Positions 52,941 through 61,781 of a stretch of DNA of 64,000 bases are shown here, piece by piece. The DNA lies in NCBI GenBank assembly GCA_023384575.1, contig JAHDVP010000011.1:18831-82830 (forward strand), given 5' to 3'. The first letter of the stretch is position 1. Each line of letters starts with the position of its first letter. This DNA comes from Acidobacteriota bacterium (GTDB taxonomy: Bacteria > Acidobacteriota > Vicinamibacteria > Vicinamibacterales > JAFNAJ01). Below the pieces are notes generated by a model. That model was given only the letters and a program-made list of their open reading frames with translations, was not told the origin of the DNA and ran no database searches. Both the position numbers and the translations under genes were made by a program.

Positions 52941-54260
52941 ATGACGGCCCCCGACGTCCACCGTGCGATCGAGACCGCCTGGCGAATCGAGGCGCCCAAG
53001 GTCATCGCCGTCCTCACCCGGATGACGGGTGACGTCGGCCGGGCAGAGGACCTGGCGCACGACGCCCTGGTGGCCGCGCTCGAGCAGTGGCCCGGGGCCG
53101 GCATCCCCGACAACCCGGGGGCCTGGCTGACGGCCGTCGCCAAACGCAAGGCCATCGACGTCAGGCGCCGTGCGGCGATGCAGGAGCGCAAGCACGCCGA
53201 AGTGGGCTACGAACACGAGGCGCGGCAGTCGGACGCCGCACCGGATCTCGACGCAGGTCTGGACCGGCCGATTGGCGACGACCTCCTGTGCCTCGTGTTC
53301 ACCTGCTGCCACCCGCTGCTGTCGATGGAGGCCCGCGTCGCGTTGACGCTGCGCCTCCTGGGCGGGCTCACCACCGCCGAGATCGCGCGGGCGTTCCTCG
53401 TCGCCGAGCCGACGATCGCCCAGCGGGTCGTCCGTGCGAAGCGGACGCTCGCCGAAGCGCGCGTGCCCTTCGAAATCCCGCGCGCGTCCGAATGGCCCGA
53501 ACGGCTGGCCTCGGTCGAGCAGGTCATCTACCTGGTGTTCAACGAGGGGTACACGGCCACGGCCGGCGGCGACTGGATGCGTCCGGCACTCTGCGACGAG
53601 GCGTTGCGGCTCGGCCGCGTACTCGCCGAGCTGATGCCGCACGAGGCGGAAGTCCACGGCCTCGTGGCGCTGATGGAGATTCAGGCGTCCCGTCTGCCCG
53701 CGCGTGCGGGTCCGACGGGCGAGCCCATCCTGCTGCTCGATCAGGATCGCGCTCGCTGGGATCGGCTGCTCATCCGGCGCGGGCTGGCGGCCCTGGCGCG
53801 GGCCGAGGCGCTCGGGGGAGCGTTCGGGCCGTACACGCTGCAGGCGGCCATCGCGGCGTGCCACGCGCGTGCGGCGACCGCGACCGCGACCGATTGGGGC
53901 CGGATCGCCGCGCTGTACGACGCGCTCGCAGAGGTCGCCCCTTCGCCGGTCGTGGAGCTGAACCGGGCCGTCGCCGTGGGAATGGCGTTCGGACCTGCGG
54001 CAGGGCTCGAACTCGTCGAGGCGCTGGCTGAGGAGCCGGCCCTCCGTTCCACGCACCTCTTGCCCGCCGTGCAGGGCGACCTGCTCGCGCGGCTCGGACG
54101 GATGACCGACGCCCGCAGGGCCTTCGAGCGGTCGGCCTCGCTCACGCGGAACCTCCGCGAGCGCGACGTTCTCCTCGCCAGAGCCGCAGACTGCCTTCGC
54201 GACGCGCGCGGAGAGCCGTCGGACACGTCTGGCGGCGGACCCAACGCGCCCGGATCGTGA
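52941..54260 (+). CDS. ECF42-type RNA polymerase sigma factor with TPR-like C-terminus
   Basis: A 439-residue sigma factor. Region 2 is residues about 12-80 (KVIAVLTRMTGDVGRAEDLA, HDALVAALEQWP, NPGAWLTAVAKRKAID), region 4 about 125-180 (LTLRLLGGLTTAEIARAFLV, AEPTIAQRVVRAKRTL). A C-terminal extension of over 240 residues with tetratricopeptide-like helices (FNEGYTATAGGDWMRPALCD, ELNRAVAVGMAFGPAAGLEL, GDLLARLGRMTDARRAFERS) is diagnostic for the ECF42 group. These lack an anti-sigma gene and are thought to be controlled through the extension. The two YCII genes upstream complete the usual module. Confidence 0.95.
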   Translation: MTAPDVHRAIETAWRIEAPKVIAVLTRMTGDVGRAEDLAHDALVAALEQWPGAGIPDNPGAWLTAVAKRKAIDVRRRAAMQERKHAEVGYEHEARQSDAAPDLDAGLDRPIGDDLLCLVFTCCHPLLSMEARVALTLRLLGGLTTAEIARAFLVAEPTIAQRVVRAKRTLAEARVPFEIPRASEWPERLASVEQVIYLVFNEGYTATAGGDWMRPALCDEALRLGRVLAELMPHEAEVHGLVALMEIQASRLPARAGPTGEPILLLDQDRARWDRLLIRRGLAALARAEALGGAFGPYTLQAAIAACHARAATATATDWGRIAALYDALAEVAPSPVVELNRAVAVGMAFGPAAGLELVEALAEEPALRSTHLLPAVQGDLLARLGRMTDARRAFERSASLTRNLRERDVLLARAADCLRDARGEPSDTSGGGPNAPGS

Positions 54261-54696
54261 GGTCGGCGACGCGGCCGAGTCCTCACCATCCTTCGATTCT
54301 GAGGGGCGACCCGACGTGCAGGTACCGCATCGACCTCGCACCTCGCGCTCACGCCTGAGCCGGGGCCGCCGACAGGGGGCGCCACCGAGCCGACCCGCCC
54401 TCGAGGCGGCAGGCGCTTGAGCATGAGCCACTCGCCGACGTGAAGGACTCTCGTCCCGGATCGGACGTTTCCGGACGATCCTCTGGTCATCGTTCCCCGC
54501 GCGACCTGAGCCACGACGCGGCGTTCCCGGCGGACCTGCGGAGAACCTCTGCCGGCTGCGCGGGCGTCCTACGTGGACGCGCCTCCGCACCGGCGCCATA
54601 ATCGACGGCGTCCACGCGTCGTGGCGCCGGAACGCCCTTCCTGCCGGCCGCTGGTGGACCGGCGGGGACGCGGCACCGTACGGAGGTCCCGAGTCC
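54261..54696. other. 436-bp intergenic region with one promoter candidate
   Basis: No gene is supported. A possible sigma70 promoter is TGGACG (54574-54579), a 17-bp spacer and CATAAT (54597-54602), giving a leader of about 90 nt for the next gene. An inverted repeat cgccctcgaggcgg near 54398 may end the sigma-factor transcript. Confidence 0.4.
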
Positions 54697-56955
54697 ATGA
54701 CGGGCGTCACGCCCTGCCGTCGGCGTCTCGCGCACCGGGTCGGTCCACCACTCGCGACCGTCGTGCTCACCGCGACGGCCGCCATGCTGGCCACCTGGCC
54801 GTTGGCCCGCGAGATGGCGAGCGCGACGCTGCGCGACGGCGAGGTGCTGCTCACGGCGTGGCAGATCAACTCCTATCACCACGCACTGCTCAGCGCCCCC
54901 TGGACCTGGCTCGACGCGAACATCTTCTTCCCGTACGACCGCGCCTCGACGTTCAACGACCTTCTGCTCGCCCACGCCCTCGTCACGCTGCCGGCGGGCT
55001 GGGCCGACTCGCCCGTGCTCGCCCTCAACCTGGCGCTGCTCGGCGGCATCGTCCTCTGCGGCGTGTTCGCGTCTCTGCTGGTCGACGAACTCGTCGACGC
55101 ACCGTGGATCGCCGCGGTGGCCGGCACACTCTTCGCCCTGACGCCGTTCCGTTTCCTTCATCTCGGGCACCTGTCGATGGCGGCCGCGTGGGCCGTCCCG
55201 CTTTTCCTGTGGGCGTTGCTCGCGCACCTGCGACAGCCGTCGTGGTCGCGGGCGGCCCTCGCCTCGGCGAGCGGCGTGCTGGTGGGCCTTTCGTCGGTCT
55301 ACCTCGCCGTCTACGTCGCGCCGATCGTGCCGGTCCTCCTGCTCGTCGGTGCCCGCCGCGGGCCGGGTGGACGCGCAGCATGGATGCCCTTGCTCGTGAC
55401 GGCCGTGCCCGGCCTGGTCCTGCTCGCCGCGTGCCTCGTGCCGTATGCCGCCACGCTCGATGCCTTCGGCGTGGCAGCGGCCCCCGGTGACCTCGTGCGC
55501 TACGGCGCCGATCTGACGTCGCTTCGCCAGCGACCGGAGTTCCTGGCAGGCTCGACGCCTGGCGTGGCAGTCGACCCCGAAGCGCAACTCTACCCGGGCG
55601 CTGCGCTCGGATGGCTGTCGGCCGCGGGCCTTCTCGCCGCCGTCGCCTCAACCCTTCGACGCGAAGAGGCGTCGCGGTGGCATCTGACGGCACTCCTCAC
55701 CCTCGCGCTCGGCGCGGGCCTCGGCGTTGCGATGCCACTCGACGGCGTCTGGCGGGAGGCCTGGCGATTCATCGTCCTGGCGCTCATCTGGGTCGGGCCG
55801 GTCCTCGCCTTCGCGTGGGCTTTCGCGAGCGTGCGGTCGCGTCAGCCGACCCGCCCACAGGCAGCGATTCGACTCGGCATCGCCGGTGCCGCCGTCACCT
55901 TCGCGCTCGCCCTCGGGCCGGAGGCCCGCCACGCGACCGAGACGATCGGACCCGCGCCATACAGCCTGCTCACCTCCGCCTCCCGAGCGTTCGAGGGCAC
56001 CCGAGTGCCGGCTCGTTTCGGCGGCCTGACGATCTTGTTTCTCGCGATCGCGTCGGCTGGGCTGCTTGCCGGACTCGCGCGTTCACGCCAGCGCCTGGCG
56101 CGGTGGGCAGGCGTGGTCGCCGCGGCTCTTGCGCTCGTGGCGACAGCGCGCGAGCTTCCGGTCCCACCGCTGCCCGAGGGGCTCGAACTCGTCGAGCAGA
56201 CCGACCTGCACCATCCTGCCTATCGCTGGCTTCGCCAGCAGCAAGGCCAGCTCGCGATTCTCGAGCTGCCCGACTGGCCCACCACCGCACCGGTCGGCTG
56301 GGAGTTCCGCGAATGGCGTGCGCTGCGCTACATGCTCGCGTCGAAGCAGCACGGCCAGCATCTTGCCAACGGCAGCGGACGCATCGAACCGCTTCTCTGG
56401 TCGCGCTTCCGTCAGAACGAGCCGTGGAGCGATGCGTTCTTCGGCTTCATCACAGCGTACTTCCCCGTCGACTACGTCCTGCTGCACGAGGCTGGCCTGC
56501 CGCCGGACGCGCGCGAGGTCGTGCGCGCACGTATCGCCCGGCGCATCGACGGCTGGAACGAGGTGTTCAGCGGCGGAGGCGTCAGCGTCTTCACTGTCGA
56601 CCGTTCCTTCGGCCAGGGCACGCGCGTCGACCGCCTGGTGCGGCGACGTGACGCGAGCCCCGTGAGCGAGATCACGTTCTCGGTGCGACGCGCACCGCCT
56701 CACGACGAGGCGCCCGGTCACGACGCCTCGAACCCGGTGGTCGTCGACCTCTTCCGGGACGACGAGCCCGTGGGGTCGTGGCCGCTCGACGGCGAATGGC
56801 GAGAGGTGGTCGTGCGGATTCCGGTCGGCGCCGTCTCACCGGCAGGTTGGGAAGCCTGGCCTCGTACCACGACGCTGCTCCGCTGGCAGGCGCGCGAAGG
56901 CGCCTTTGAGCTTCGCAACCTCCGCGTCGGTCGCTGGGAGGGTGGCGGGAGCTGA
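54697..56955 (+). CDS. multi-pass membrane protein, GT-C glycosyltransferase-like
   Basis: A 752-residue protein with roughly eleven to thirteen membrane helices in the first 500 residues and a soluble C-terminal domain. The first extracytoplasmic loop contains LRDGEVLLTAWQINSYHHAL and ANIFFPYDRASTFNDLLLAH, the acidic-residue pattern of GT-C type polyprenyl-phosphate-sugar-dependent transferases. The last 250 residues (RWLRQQQGQLAILELPDWPT, YFPVDYVLLHEAGLPPDARE) are globular and beta-rich. The sugar donor and target are unknown. GGAGG lies 9 nt before the ATG. It opens a region of glycan-related genes. Confidence 0.7.
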   Translation: MTGVTPCRRRLAHRVGPPLATVVLTATAAMLATWPLAREMASATLRDGEVLLTAWQINSYHHALLSAPWTWLDANIFFPYDRASTFNDLLLAHALVTLPAGWADSPVLALNLALLGGIVLCGVFASLLVDELVDAPWIAAVAGTLFALTPFRFLHLGHLSMAAAWAVPLFLWALLAHLRQPSWSRAALASASGVLVGLSSVYLAVYVAPIVPVLLLVGARRGPGGRAAWMPLLVTAVPGLVLLAACLVPYAATLDAFGVAAAPGDLVRYGADLTSLRQRPEFLAGSTPGVAVDPEAQLYPGAALGWLSAAGLLAAVASTLRREEASRWHLTALLTLALGAGLGVAMPLDGVWREAWRFIVLALIWVGPVLAFAWAFASVRSRQPTRPQAAIRLGIAGAAVTFALALGPEARHATETIGPAPYSLLTSASRAFEGTRVPARFGGLTILFLAIASAGLLAGLARSRQRLARWAGVVAAALALVATARELPVPPLPEGLELVEQTDLHHPAYRWLRQQQGQLAILELPDWPTTAPVGWEFREWRALRYMLASKQHGQHLANGSGRIEPLLWSRFRQNEPWSDAFFGFITAYFPVDYVLLHEAGLPPDAREVVRARIARRIDGWNEVFSGGGVSVFTVDRSFGQGTRVDRLVRRRDASPVSEITFSVRRAPPHDEAPGHDASNPVVVDLFRDDEPVGSWPLDGEWREVVVRIPVGAVSPAGWEAWPRTTTLLRWQAREGAFELRNLRVGRWEGGGS

Positions 56956-56963
56956 CGAGTTCA

Positions 56964-57024
56964 CAGCCTGCAGCCTGTCGCCTGTCGTCTGCAGCCTGTC
57001 GCCCGTAGCTGCCTGCAGCCTGTC
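56964..57024. repeat. CAGCCTG-rich intergenic repeat, copy 4
   Basis: The heptamer CAGCCTG occurs at 56964, 56971, 56992 and 57015, with related GTCGCCTGTCG units between. It lies in the gap between two convergent genes. It shares the CAGCCTG theme with copies 1-3 but lacks the CGGATTGGGG block. Confidence 0.6.
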
Positions 57025-57069
57025 TGTACCGTGGCCTGCCCGGTGCCGGGTCGTGAAGAACGCCATGCT

Positions 57070-58065
57070 TCACGACCTGGCCCCATGGCGCATGGCCCGT
57101 GCCGCCCCGATCGCAAAGCCGGCGCCGCACGTGAGCAGGTAGAGCCAGTGCAGGGGAACGGCGCCGAGGGCAAAGCGCCAGCCACGCTGCCTGACGAAGA
57201 ACGCGAAGAGGTCGGCGTTGAGCGCGACGACGAGCGCGAGGCTCACGAGCACGCCCACGACGGCCGTCGGCCACCACCACGCGAGCGGCAGTGCCGCGAG
57301 GGCGGCGAACGTCAGCAGCACGCTCACCCGGTCGCGCGTCTTCACGTTGAGATCGTTGACGAGTTGGCCGCCGCGCAGCATGAGGGCCGTCCACGGCACT
57401 GCGCGACGCCAGAGGTCGGTGGCCACCATCTCGTCGAGGCGCCAGCGCTTGAGGTGCTTCACCTGCAGCGCCTTCGCGATCCGGATGGCATAGCCGGCGC
57501 GCGTGAGTCGCGCCCCGAGTTCGATGTCCTCGATGCTGGGCTCGACCCACGCGACGTCGAATCCGCCCACGGCGTCGAACGCCTCCCGCCGCACTGCGCC
57601 GCAGCCCGCCCAGAACGTCGTCGCCTCCTCGCGCGCGGCCTGGTGCACCGCGTGGTGGAGCAGGTTCCGATACTGCGAAACAAGGTGCGGGTCGGCCGGG
57701 TGTGCGTCGTACGAGCCGAAGACGGCCGAGAGTGCGGGCTCCGTCGTGAAGGCGGCCGCCACGCGGGCCACGAGGTCGGCTGGCACCTCGACATCGGCAT
57801 CGAGAAACAGCACGATCGGTTGGGTCGACGACGCGACGCCTCGATTGCGCGCGCGCGCCGGACCACCGCGCCCGTCGAGCACGACGGTCGTGGCGCCGAT
57901 GTCGGTGGCCACGCGCTCGAGTGGCTCGCTCGGACCGTCGACGACGACCACGAGCGCGCCCGGCGGCGGGTCGAGCCGCGCAAGGCTCGCCGCGGCGCGC
58001 GGCCAGGCCGCGCCTGCCCCTCCAACCGGCACGACGATGGCGATGTCCGACGAGGTGACTGGCAT
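57070..58065 (-). CDS. family 2 glycosyltransferase with C-terminal membrane helices
   Basis: A 331-residue GT-A-fold transferase. The nucleotide-sugar-binding part has IAIVVPVGGAGAAWPRAAAS, RARNRGVASSTQPIVLFLDADVEVP with the metal-binding DAD, and GGFDVAWVEPSIEDIELGAR carrying the conserved acidic ED pair. Three C-terminal membrane helices follow (VLLTFAALAALPLAWWWPTA, VVGVLVSLALVVALNADLFA, WLYLLTCGAGFAIGAA). It probably adds a sugar to a membrane-bound lipid acceptor. It is the last of three minus-strand genes and begins 11 nt after the preceding stop. Confidence 0.88.
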   Translation of the reverse strand: MPVTSSDIAIVVPVGGAGAAWPRAAASLARLDPPPGALVVVVDGPSEPLERVATDIGATTVVLDGRGGPARARNRGVASSTQPIVLFLDADVEVPADLVARVAAAFTTEPALSAVFGSYDAHPADPHLVSQYRNLLHHAVHQAAREEATTFWAGCGAVRREAFDAVGGFDVAWVEPSIEDIELGARLTRAGYAIRIAKALQVKHLKRWRLDEMVATDLWRRAVPWTALMLRGGQLVNDLNVKTRDRVSVLLTFAALAALPLAWWWPTAVVGVLVSLALVVALNADLFAFFVRQRGWRFALGAVPLHWLYLLTCGAGFAIGAARAMRHGARS

Positions 58066-58076
58066 CGCGCGCGTCG

Positions 58077-58403
58077 TCAGTCGCGTGGCGTGCGCAGGGC
58101 GGCGAGCACGTTGTAGAGCCAGGCCACGCACCAGCCGAACACAGCCCCCGTCAGTGCGCCGTACAGGAAGCCCACGAACGACCCCGCCCACGTCACGGAG
58201 TACCCAGGGTAGTAGGCCCGGAGCAGTCCGAGGTGCTGGCCGACGTTCTCTCCTCCCTTGACGACGAGCCAGAGCGTGGCCGCAAAGAGCGCCGTGCCGC
58301 CAATCATGCCGGTCACGACCGCGACGATGCCTGCACGCAGCCGGGCCACGGTCTTCGCGATGAGCAGGCGTTCCTCTCTACCGGAGTTCAATGGTGCCTC
58401 CAT
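58077..58403 (-). CDS. small two-helix membrane protein
   Basis: A 108-residue protein of unknown function. Two membrane segments are visible: IVAVVTGMIGGTALFAATLWLVV and YSVTWAGSFVGFLYGALTGA continuing FGWCVAWLYNVL. The second segment, with a glycine every three or four residues, closely resembles the C-terminal membrane domain of the upstream flavoprotein (YAVSWPG...GFALGWAIARLVNVL). The gene overlaps that flavoprotein gene by 26 nt, so the two proteins are coupled and probably related by duplication. It may help to place the flavoprotein or GT2 in the membrane. Confidence 0.75.
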   Translation of the reverse strand: MEAPLNSGREERLLIAKTVARLRAGIVAVVTGMIGGTALFAATLWLVVKGGENVGQHLGLLRAYYPGYSVTWAGSFVGFLYGALTGAVFGWCVAWLYNVLAALRTPRD

Positions 58404-60225
58404 CGATGGCCTCGAGCGTCGAGAGTGCCGCCAGCCGCCGCTCGAGACCCTTCAACGTCCACGTCGTCAGCACGTTCACGAGGCGTGCGATTGCCCATCC
58501 CAGGGCGAAGCCCCAGACGCCGGCCTCGACCATGCCGAGGGCGAGGCCTGGCCACGACACCGCATAGCCGAACAGGAAGTTGCCAAGCAGCGACAGCATC
58601 GGCACGAACGCCGCCGCCCGTTCCGAGAGCATGAGCAGCGTGGCCAGGCCGAGCACCACCATGGCGGTGACGGCGAACGCGCCGCCGAGCGCCACCTCGT
58701 CGTAGACGGGGAAAGCCTCCCGGACGAACGCCTCGATGTCATCGGCCACCGGCTGCGGCGTGAGCCGGTCGCGCACGCTGACACCGTCGTCGCGCACTTC
58801 CTCGTGGAAACTCTGCTCCTCGTTCACGCCCCACACGTCGAATCGCGCGCCGGCCACGTTGCGCGCGGCGAGCAGGCCGGTCAGCATCGAGTGGTCCTGG
58901 TTGTTGTAGCGATGCTGCCCGTTGCGCCCCACGGTGAACAGGTTGTCGAACGCGTCGATCCAGCCGCGCAGCGTCTCAACGTGCCGCTCGTAGTCGCCGT
59001 CGTAGACGGGGTAGGCCCTCGGCATCCGCACGACGGTGCCCGAGCCGACGTCGCGTGCCTCGAAGAGGCCAATGGTCTCCGCCTCGCGCGTGCCAAGGGC
59101 GACGAGCTCGTCATCCGGAAGCCGCCAGAGGTCGTCGCCCTGGTTGACGAAGTACTCGAGCCCGATGAACGACACGGCCGGGTCGTCGACCATCGCCGGG
59201 CTCCAGTTCTTGAAGCTCTGCACGCGGCCGACACGCACCTCCGGCGAGTGCACGTAGATCCAGTTGTCTGGGAAGACCGCGGCGCGATTGACGATGAGCC
59301 CGACGATGAGGAAGTCGCGGTAGCGGAGCGAGGCCGCGGCGTCGAGGACGGCTGGCGGCGGCGCCGGTACCATCGCGCGCACGAGCTCGCCCACCGGCAT
59401 CGACGAGATCAGGGCACCGCACGGCTCGTGCCGCCGCCCTTCGGGCCCATCAACCTCCACGCCCGTCACCCGCCCGTCGTCGTGGTGCACGGCGACGACG
59501 CGCGTGCCCATGTGGGTGAGGATGCCCCGTTCGGCCACGAGGTCGCGGCACCGCTCCCACATCATCCCCGGACCGAGCCGCGGATAGTAGAACTGCTCGA
59601 TGAGACTCGTGACGACCGCACCGCCGCTGCCGCGCTGCCCGAAGAAGGCGTTGCGGAGCGCCGTCTTGAGGTCCAGGTTCCTGATCCGCTGCACGGCCCA
59701 CGCCGCGCTGATCTCCGAGCACGGCATGCCCCACACCTTCTCGGTGTAGGTCTTGAAGAAGATCTCGAAGAGCCGTCGGCCGAAGCGGTTGCTCACCCAG
59801 GCGTCGAACGTGCGCTCGTCGTCAATCGGGAACACCTGCGCGTGCACGTAGCTCGCAAGGACGCGCGCAGCTTCGACGAGGCCGAGACCGGAGAGGGCGT
59901 TGAGTGGGCGCAGCGGGTAGTCGAAGAAGCGGCCCCGATAGTAGATTCGCGACATCCTCGGGCGCACGAGCAGGTCGTCGCCGAGCATCTCGTGCCAGAG
60001 CGACTCCACCTCACGGACCTTGGTGAAGAAGCGATGGCCCCCGATGTCGAGGCGGCAGCCGTTGAAGACGACGCTCCGGGAGATGCCGCCAACGATGTCG
60101 TCGGCCTCGAAGACCAACGCCGCATGGCCGAGGCGCCCGAGTTCGTAGGCCGCCGTGAGACCCGCCGGCCCCGCCCCCGCGATGATGACGGGCGAAGGGG
60201 CGCCAGCCCTGCTGGCTGTCGACAT
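58378..60225 (-). CDS. membrane-tethered FAD oxidoreductase, UGM/amine-oxidase-like
   Basis: A 615-residue flavoprotein. The FAD-binding start VIIAGAGPAGLTAAYELGRL is followed by EADDIVGGISRSV and DIGGHRFFTKVREV; this set matches the protoporphyrinogen-oxidase / UDP-galactopyranose-mutase-like group, and YNNQDHSMLTGLLAARNV closes the FAD site. From about residue 525 the C-terminus has three membrane helices. UDP-sugar or desaturation chemistry on a lipid is plausible given the glycosyltransferase neighbours, but the substrate is unknown. GGAGG precedes the ATG. It heads an operon with the small membrane protein and the GT2. Confidence 0.85.
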   Translation of the reverse strand: MSTASRAGAPSPVIIAGAGPAGLTAAYELGRLGHAALVFEADDIVGGISRSVVFNGCRLDIGGHRFFTKVREVESLWHEMLGDDLLVRPRMSRIYYRGRFFDYPLRPLNALSGLGLVEAARVLASYVHAQVFPIDDERTFDAWVSNRFGRRLFEIFFKTYTEKVWGMPCSEISAAWAVQRIRNLDLKTALRNAFFGQRGSGGAVVTSLIEQFYYPRLGPGMMWERCRDLVAERGILTHMGTRVVAVHHDDGRVTGVEVDGPEGRRHEPCGALISSMPVGELVRAMVPAPPPAVLDAAASLRYRDFLIVGLIVNRAAVFPDNWIYVHSPEVRVGRVQSFKNWSPAMVDDPAVSFIGLEYFVNQGDDLWRLPDDELVALGTREAETIGLFEARDVGSGTVVRMPRAYPVYDGDYERHVETLRGWIDAFDNLFTVGRNGQHRYNNQDHSMLTGLLAARNVAGARFDVWGVNEEQSFHEEVRDDGVSVRDRLTPQPVADDIEAFVREAFPVYDEVALGGAFAVTAMVVLGLATLLMLSERAAAFVPMLSLLGNFLFGYAVSWPGLALGMVEAGVWGFALGWAIARLVNVLTTWTLKGLERRLAALSTLEAIDGGTIELR

Positions 60226-60380
60226 AATCCTCCGTGTGCCTGCCCGTGGCCGCGCCCGTGGTCCGCGCCCCCCCGAGTCGTGGCGAAGTGGGAATGCCCG
60301 CCACGGACGACTCCGCGTCGGCTACTCTACCAATTCATGAAAGACGCCTCCCGGCCCGGGTTGGTGGCAAGGACGTCTCG

Positions 60381-61781
60381 ATGGCCCGCCTGCTGATCGT
60401 CAGCGACGGGTTGCCGAGCGTGCGCTTTCAGGGCATCGAGCTCGCCCGCCGCCTGGCGGCCCACGGCCACATCGTCACGTGGGTCGGGCCGGACGAGTCG
60501 CTGGCGCTCGCATCGCACCACCGCCTCGCGGTCGGGCCGTTGCCCGGCAGCCGCTGCGCGGAATGGGCCGCGCAGGACGCCGCGCGGTCGACGCTCGGCC
60601 GCCTGCGGGCAATCGCGGCACGGCGCGCGCGCGCCCTCGCCACGCTCGGGCTCGAGCCGTTCGAACGCCTTCTGCGCGACGTGAACCCGGAACTGCTGCT
60701 CGTGAACGGCGAGATGCACGAGCATATTCTCACGGCCCTGCCCACGGGAATCCCCATCGGGCTCATCAACACCTTTCTGTCGATCTGGCGACGGCCAGGC
60801 CTTCCGCCCCCGCATACCATGGCGCGACCTGGCATCGGATGGCAGGGCAGCGCGGTTGGGACGTGGGGACTCTGGGCAGGGCTCATCGCGAGGAAACGGA
60901 TGAAGGCCTGGCGGGCCAGGGTCCGGGAGATCGGATGTGACCGCCTGTCGCTGCTCGGGGAGGTGGCGCGACAGCGAGGCGTCGACCTGGCGCGCGAAAC
61001 GGATCGGTCGCAGTGGCTCATCCCCTTCACCTATCGCCGCCTGCCCGTGCTCAGCCTGCACGCGCTCGAGTTCGAGTTCCCGCACGAGCCGCCTGCCCGC
61101 GTCCGCTACGTCGGGCCGATGGTGCTCGCCGACCGGCTCGACGCCGGCGCCGAGCCCGCCGACCGCCAGCGCCTCGACGCAATTCTGGCAAGGCGCCGCG
61201 CGGGCCCAGCACGTGCGCTCATCTACGCGGGCTTCGGTTCGGCTTTTTCGACCGATCTCACCTTCCTTCGTCGTCTCTTCGGAGTCGTCGCCCAACGACC
61301 CGGCTGGGAGCTCGTCGTGAGTCTGGGGCGGAAGGTGCCCGCGGCCACCGTCGGGCCGCTGCCCGACCGCGTCCACGTCTTCCCGTGGGTGCCACAGCTC
61401 GACGTGCTCGCCGGGAGCGATGTCGCCGTCACACACGGCGGGGTGAACACGATCGACGAGTGCGTGCTCGCCGGCGTGCCGACGCTCGTCTACTGCGGGT
61501 GGGAAACCGACATGGGTGGCACGACCGCGCGTGTGGTCCACCACGGTATCGGGCTCGCGGGCGATCGGCGGCACGATTCGACCGACGACATCCGTCGGCG
61601 CCTCGAGCGGTTGCTCGGCGATCCCGACGTCCGCCAACGCGTGCGGCACCTGCGCACCCGCTACGAAGCCTACGCCACCGATCGCGTGGCCGAAGGAGCC
61701 GTCGACGCGCTTCTCGAGGCCGGGCGGCGCGGGCCCGAGCGGTCGGCAGCGTTTCGCCTGGACTCCGGGGTGCGCGCGTGA
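60381..61781 (+). CDS. GT1-type glycosyltransferase (UDP-glycosyltransferase-like)
   Basis: A 466-residue GT-B transferase of the UGT/MGT group. The N-terminal domain begins MARLLIVSDGLPSVRFQGIE and contains HGHIVTWVGPDESLAL. The donor-binding signature is VHVFPWVPQLDVLAGSDVAV followed by HGGVNTIDECVLAGVPTLVY, close to the family HGG..t..E....GvP pattern. Acceptors of such enzymes are lipids, polyketides or sterols; none is indicated. AAGGA lies upstream of the ATG. Its stop overlaps the next gene's ATG by one base, so the flippase is co-translated. Confidence 0.88.
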   Translation: MARLLIVSDGLPSVRFQGIELARRLAAHGHIVTWVGPDESLALASHHRLAVGPLPGSRCAEWAAQDAARSTLGRLRAIAARRARALATLGLEPFERLLRDVNPELLLVNGEMHEHILTALPTGIPIGLINTFLSIWRRPGLPPPHTMARPGIGWQGSAVGTWGLWAGLIARKRMKAWRARVREIGCDRLSLLGEVARQRGVDLARETDRSQWLIPFTYRRLPVLSLHALEFEFPHEPPARVRYVGPMVLADRLDAGAEPADRQRLDAILARRRAGPARALIYAGFGSAFSTDLTFLRRLFGVVAQRPGWELVVSLGRKVPAATVGPLPDRVHVFPWVPQLDVLAGSDVAVTHGGVNTIDECVLAGVPTLVYCGWETDMGGTTARVVHHGIGLAGDRRHDSTDDIRRRLERLLGDPDVRQRVRHLRTRYEAYATDRVAEGAVDALLEAGRRGPERSAAFRLDSGVRA

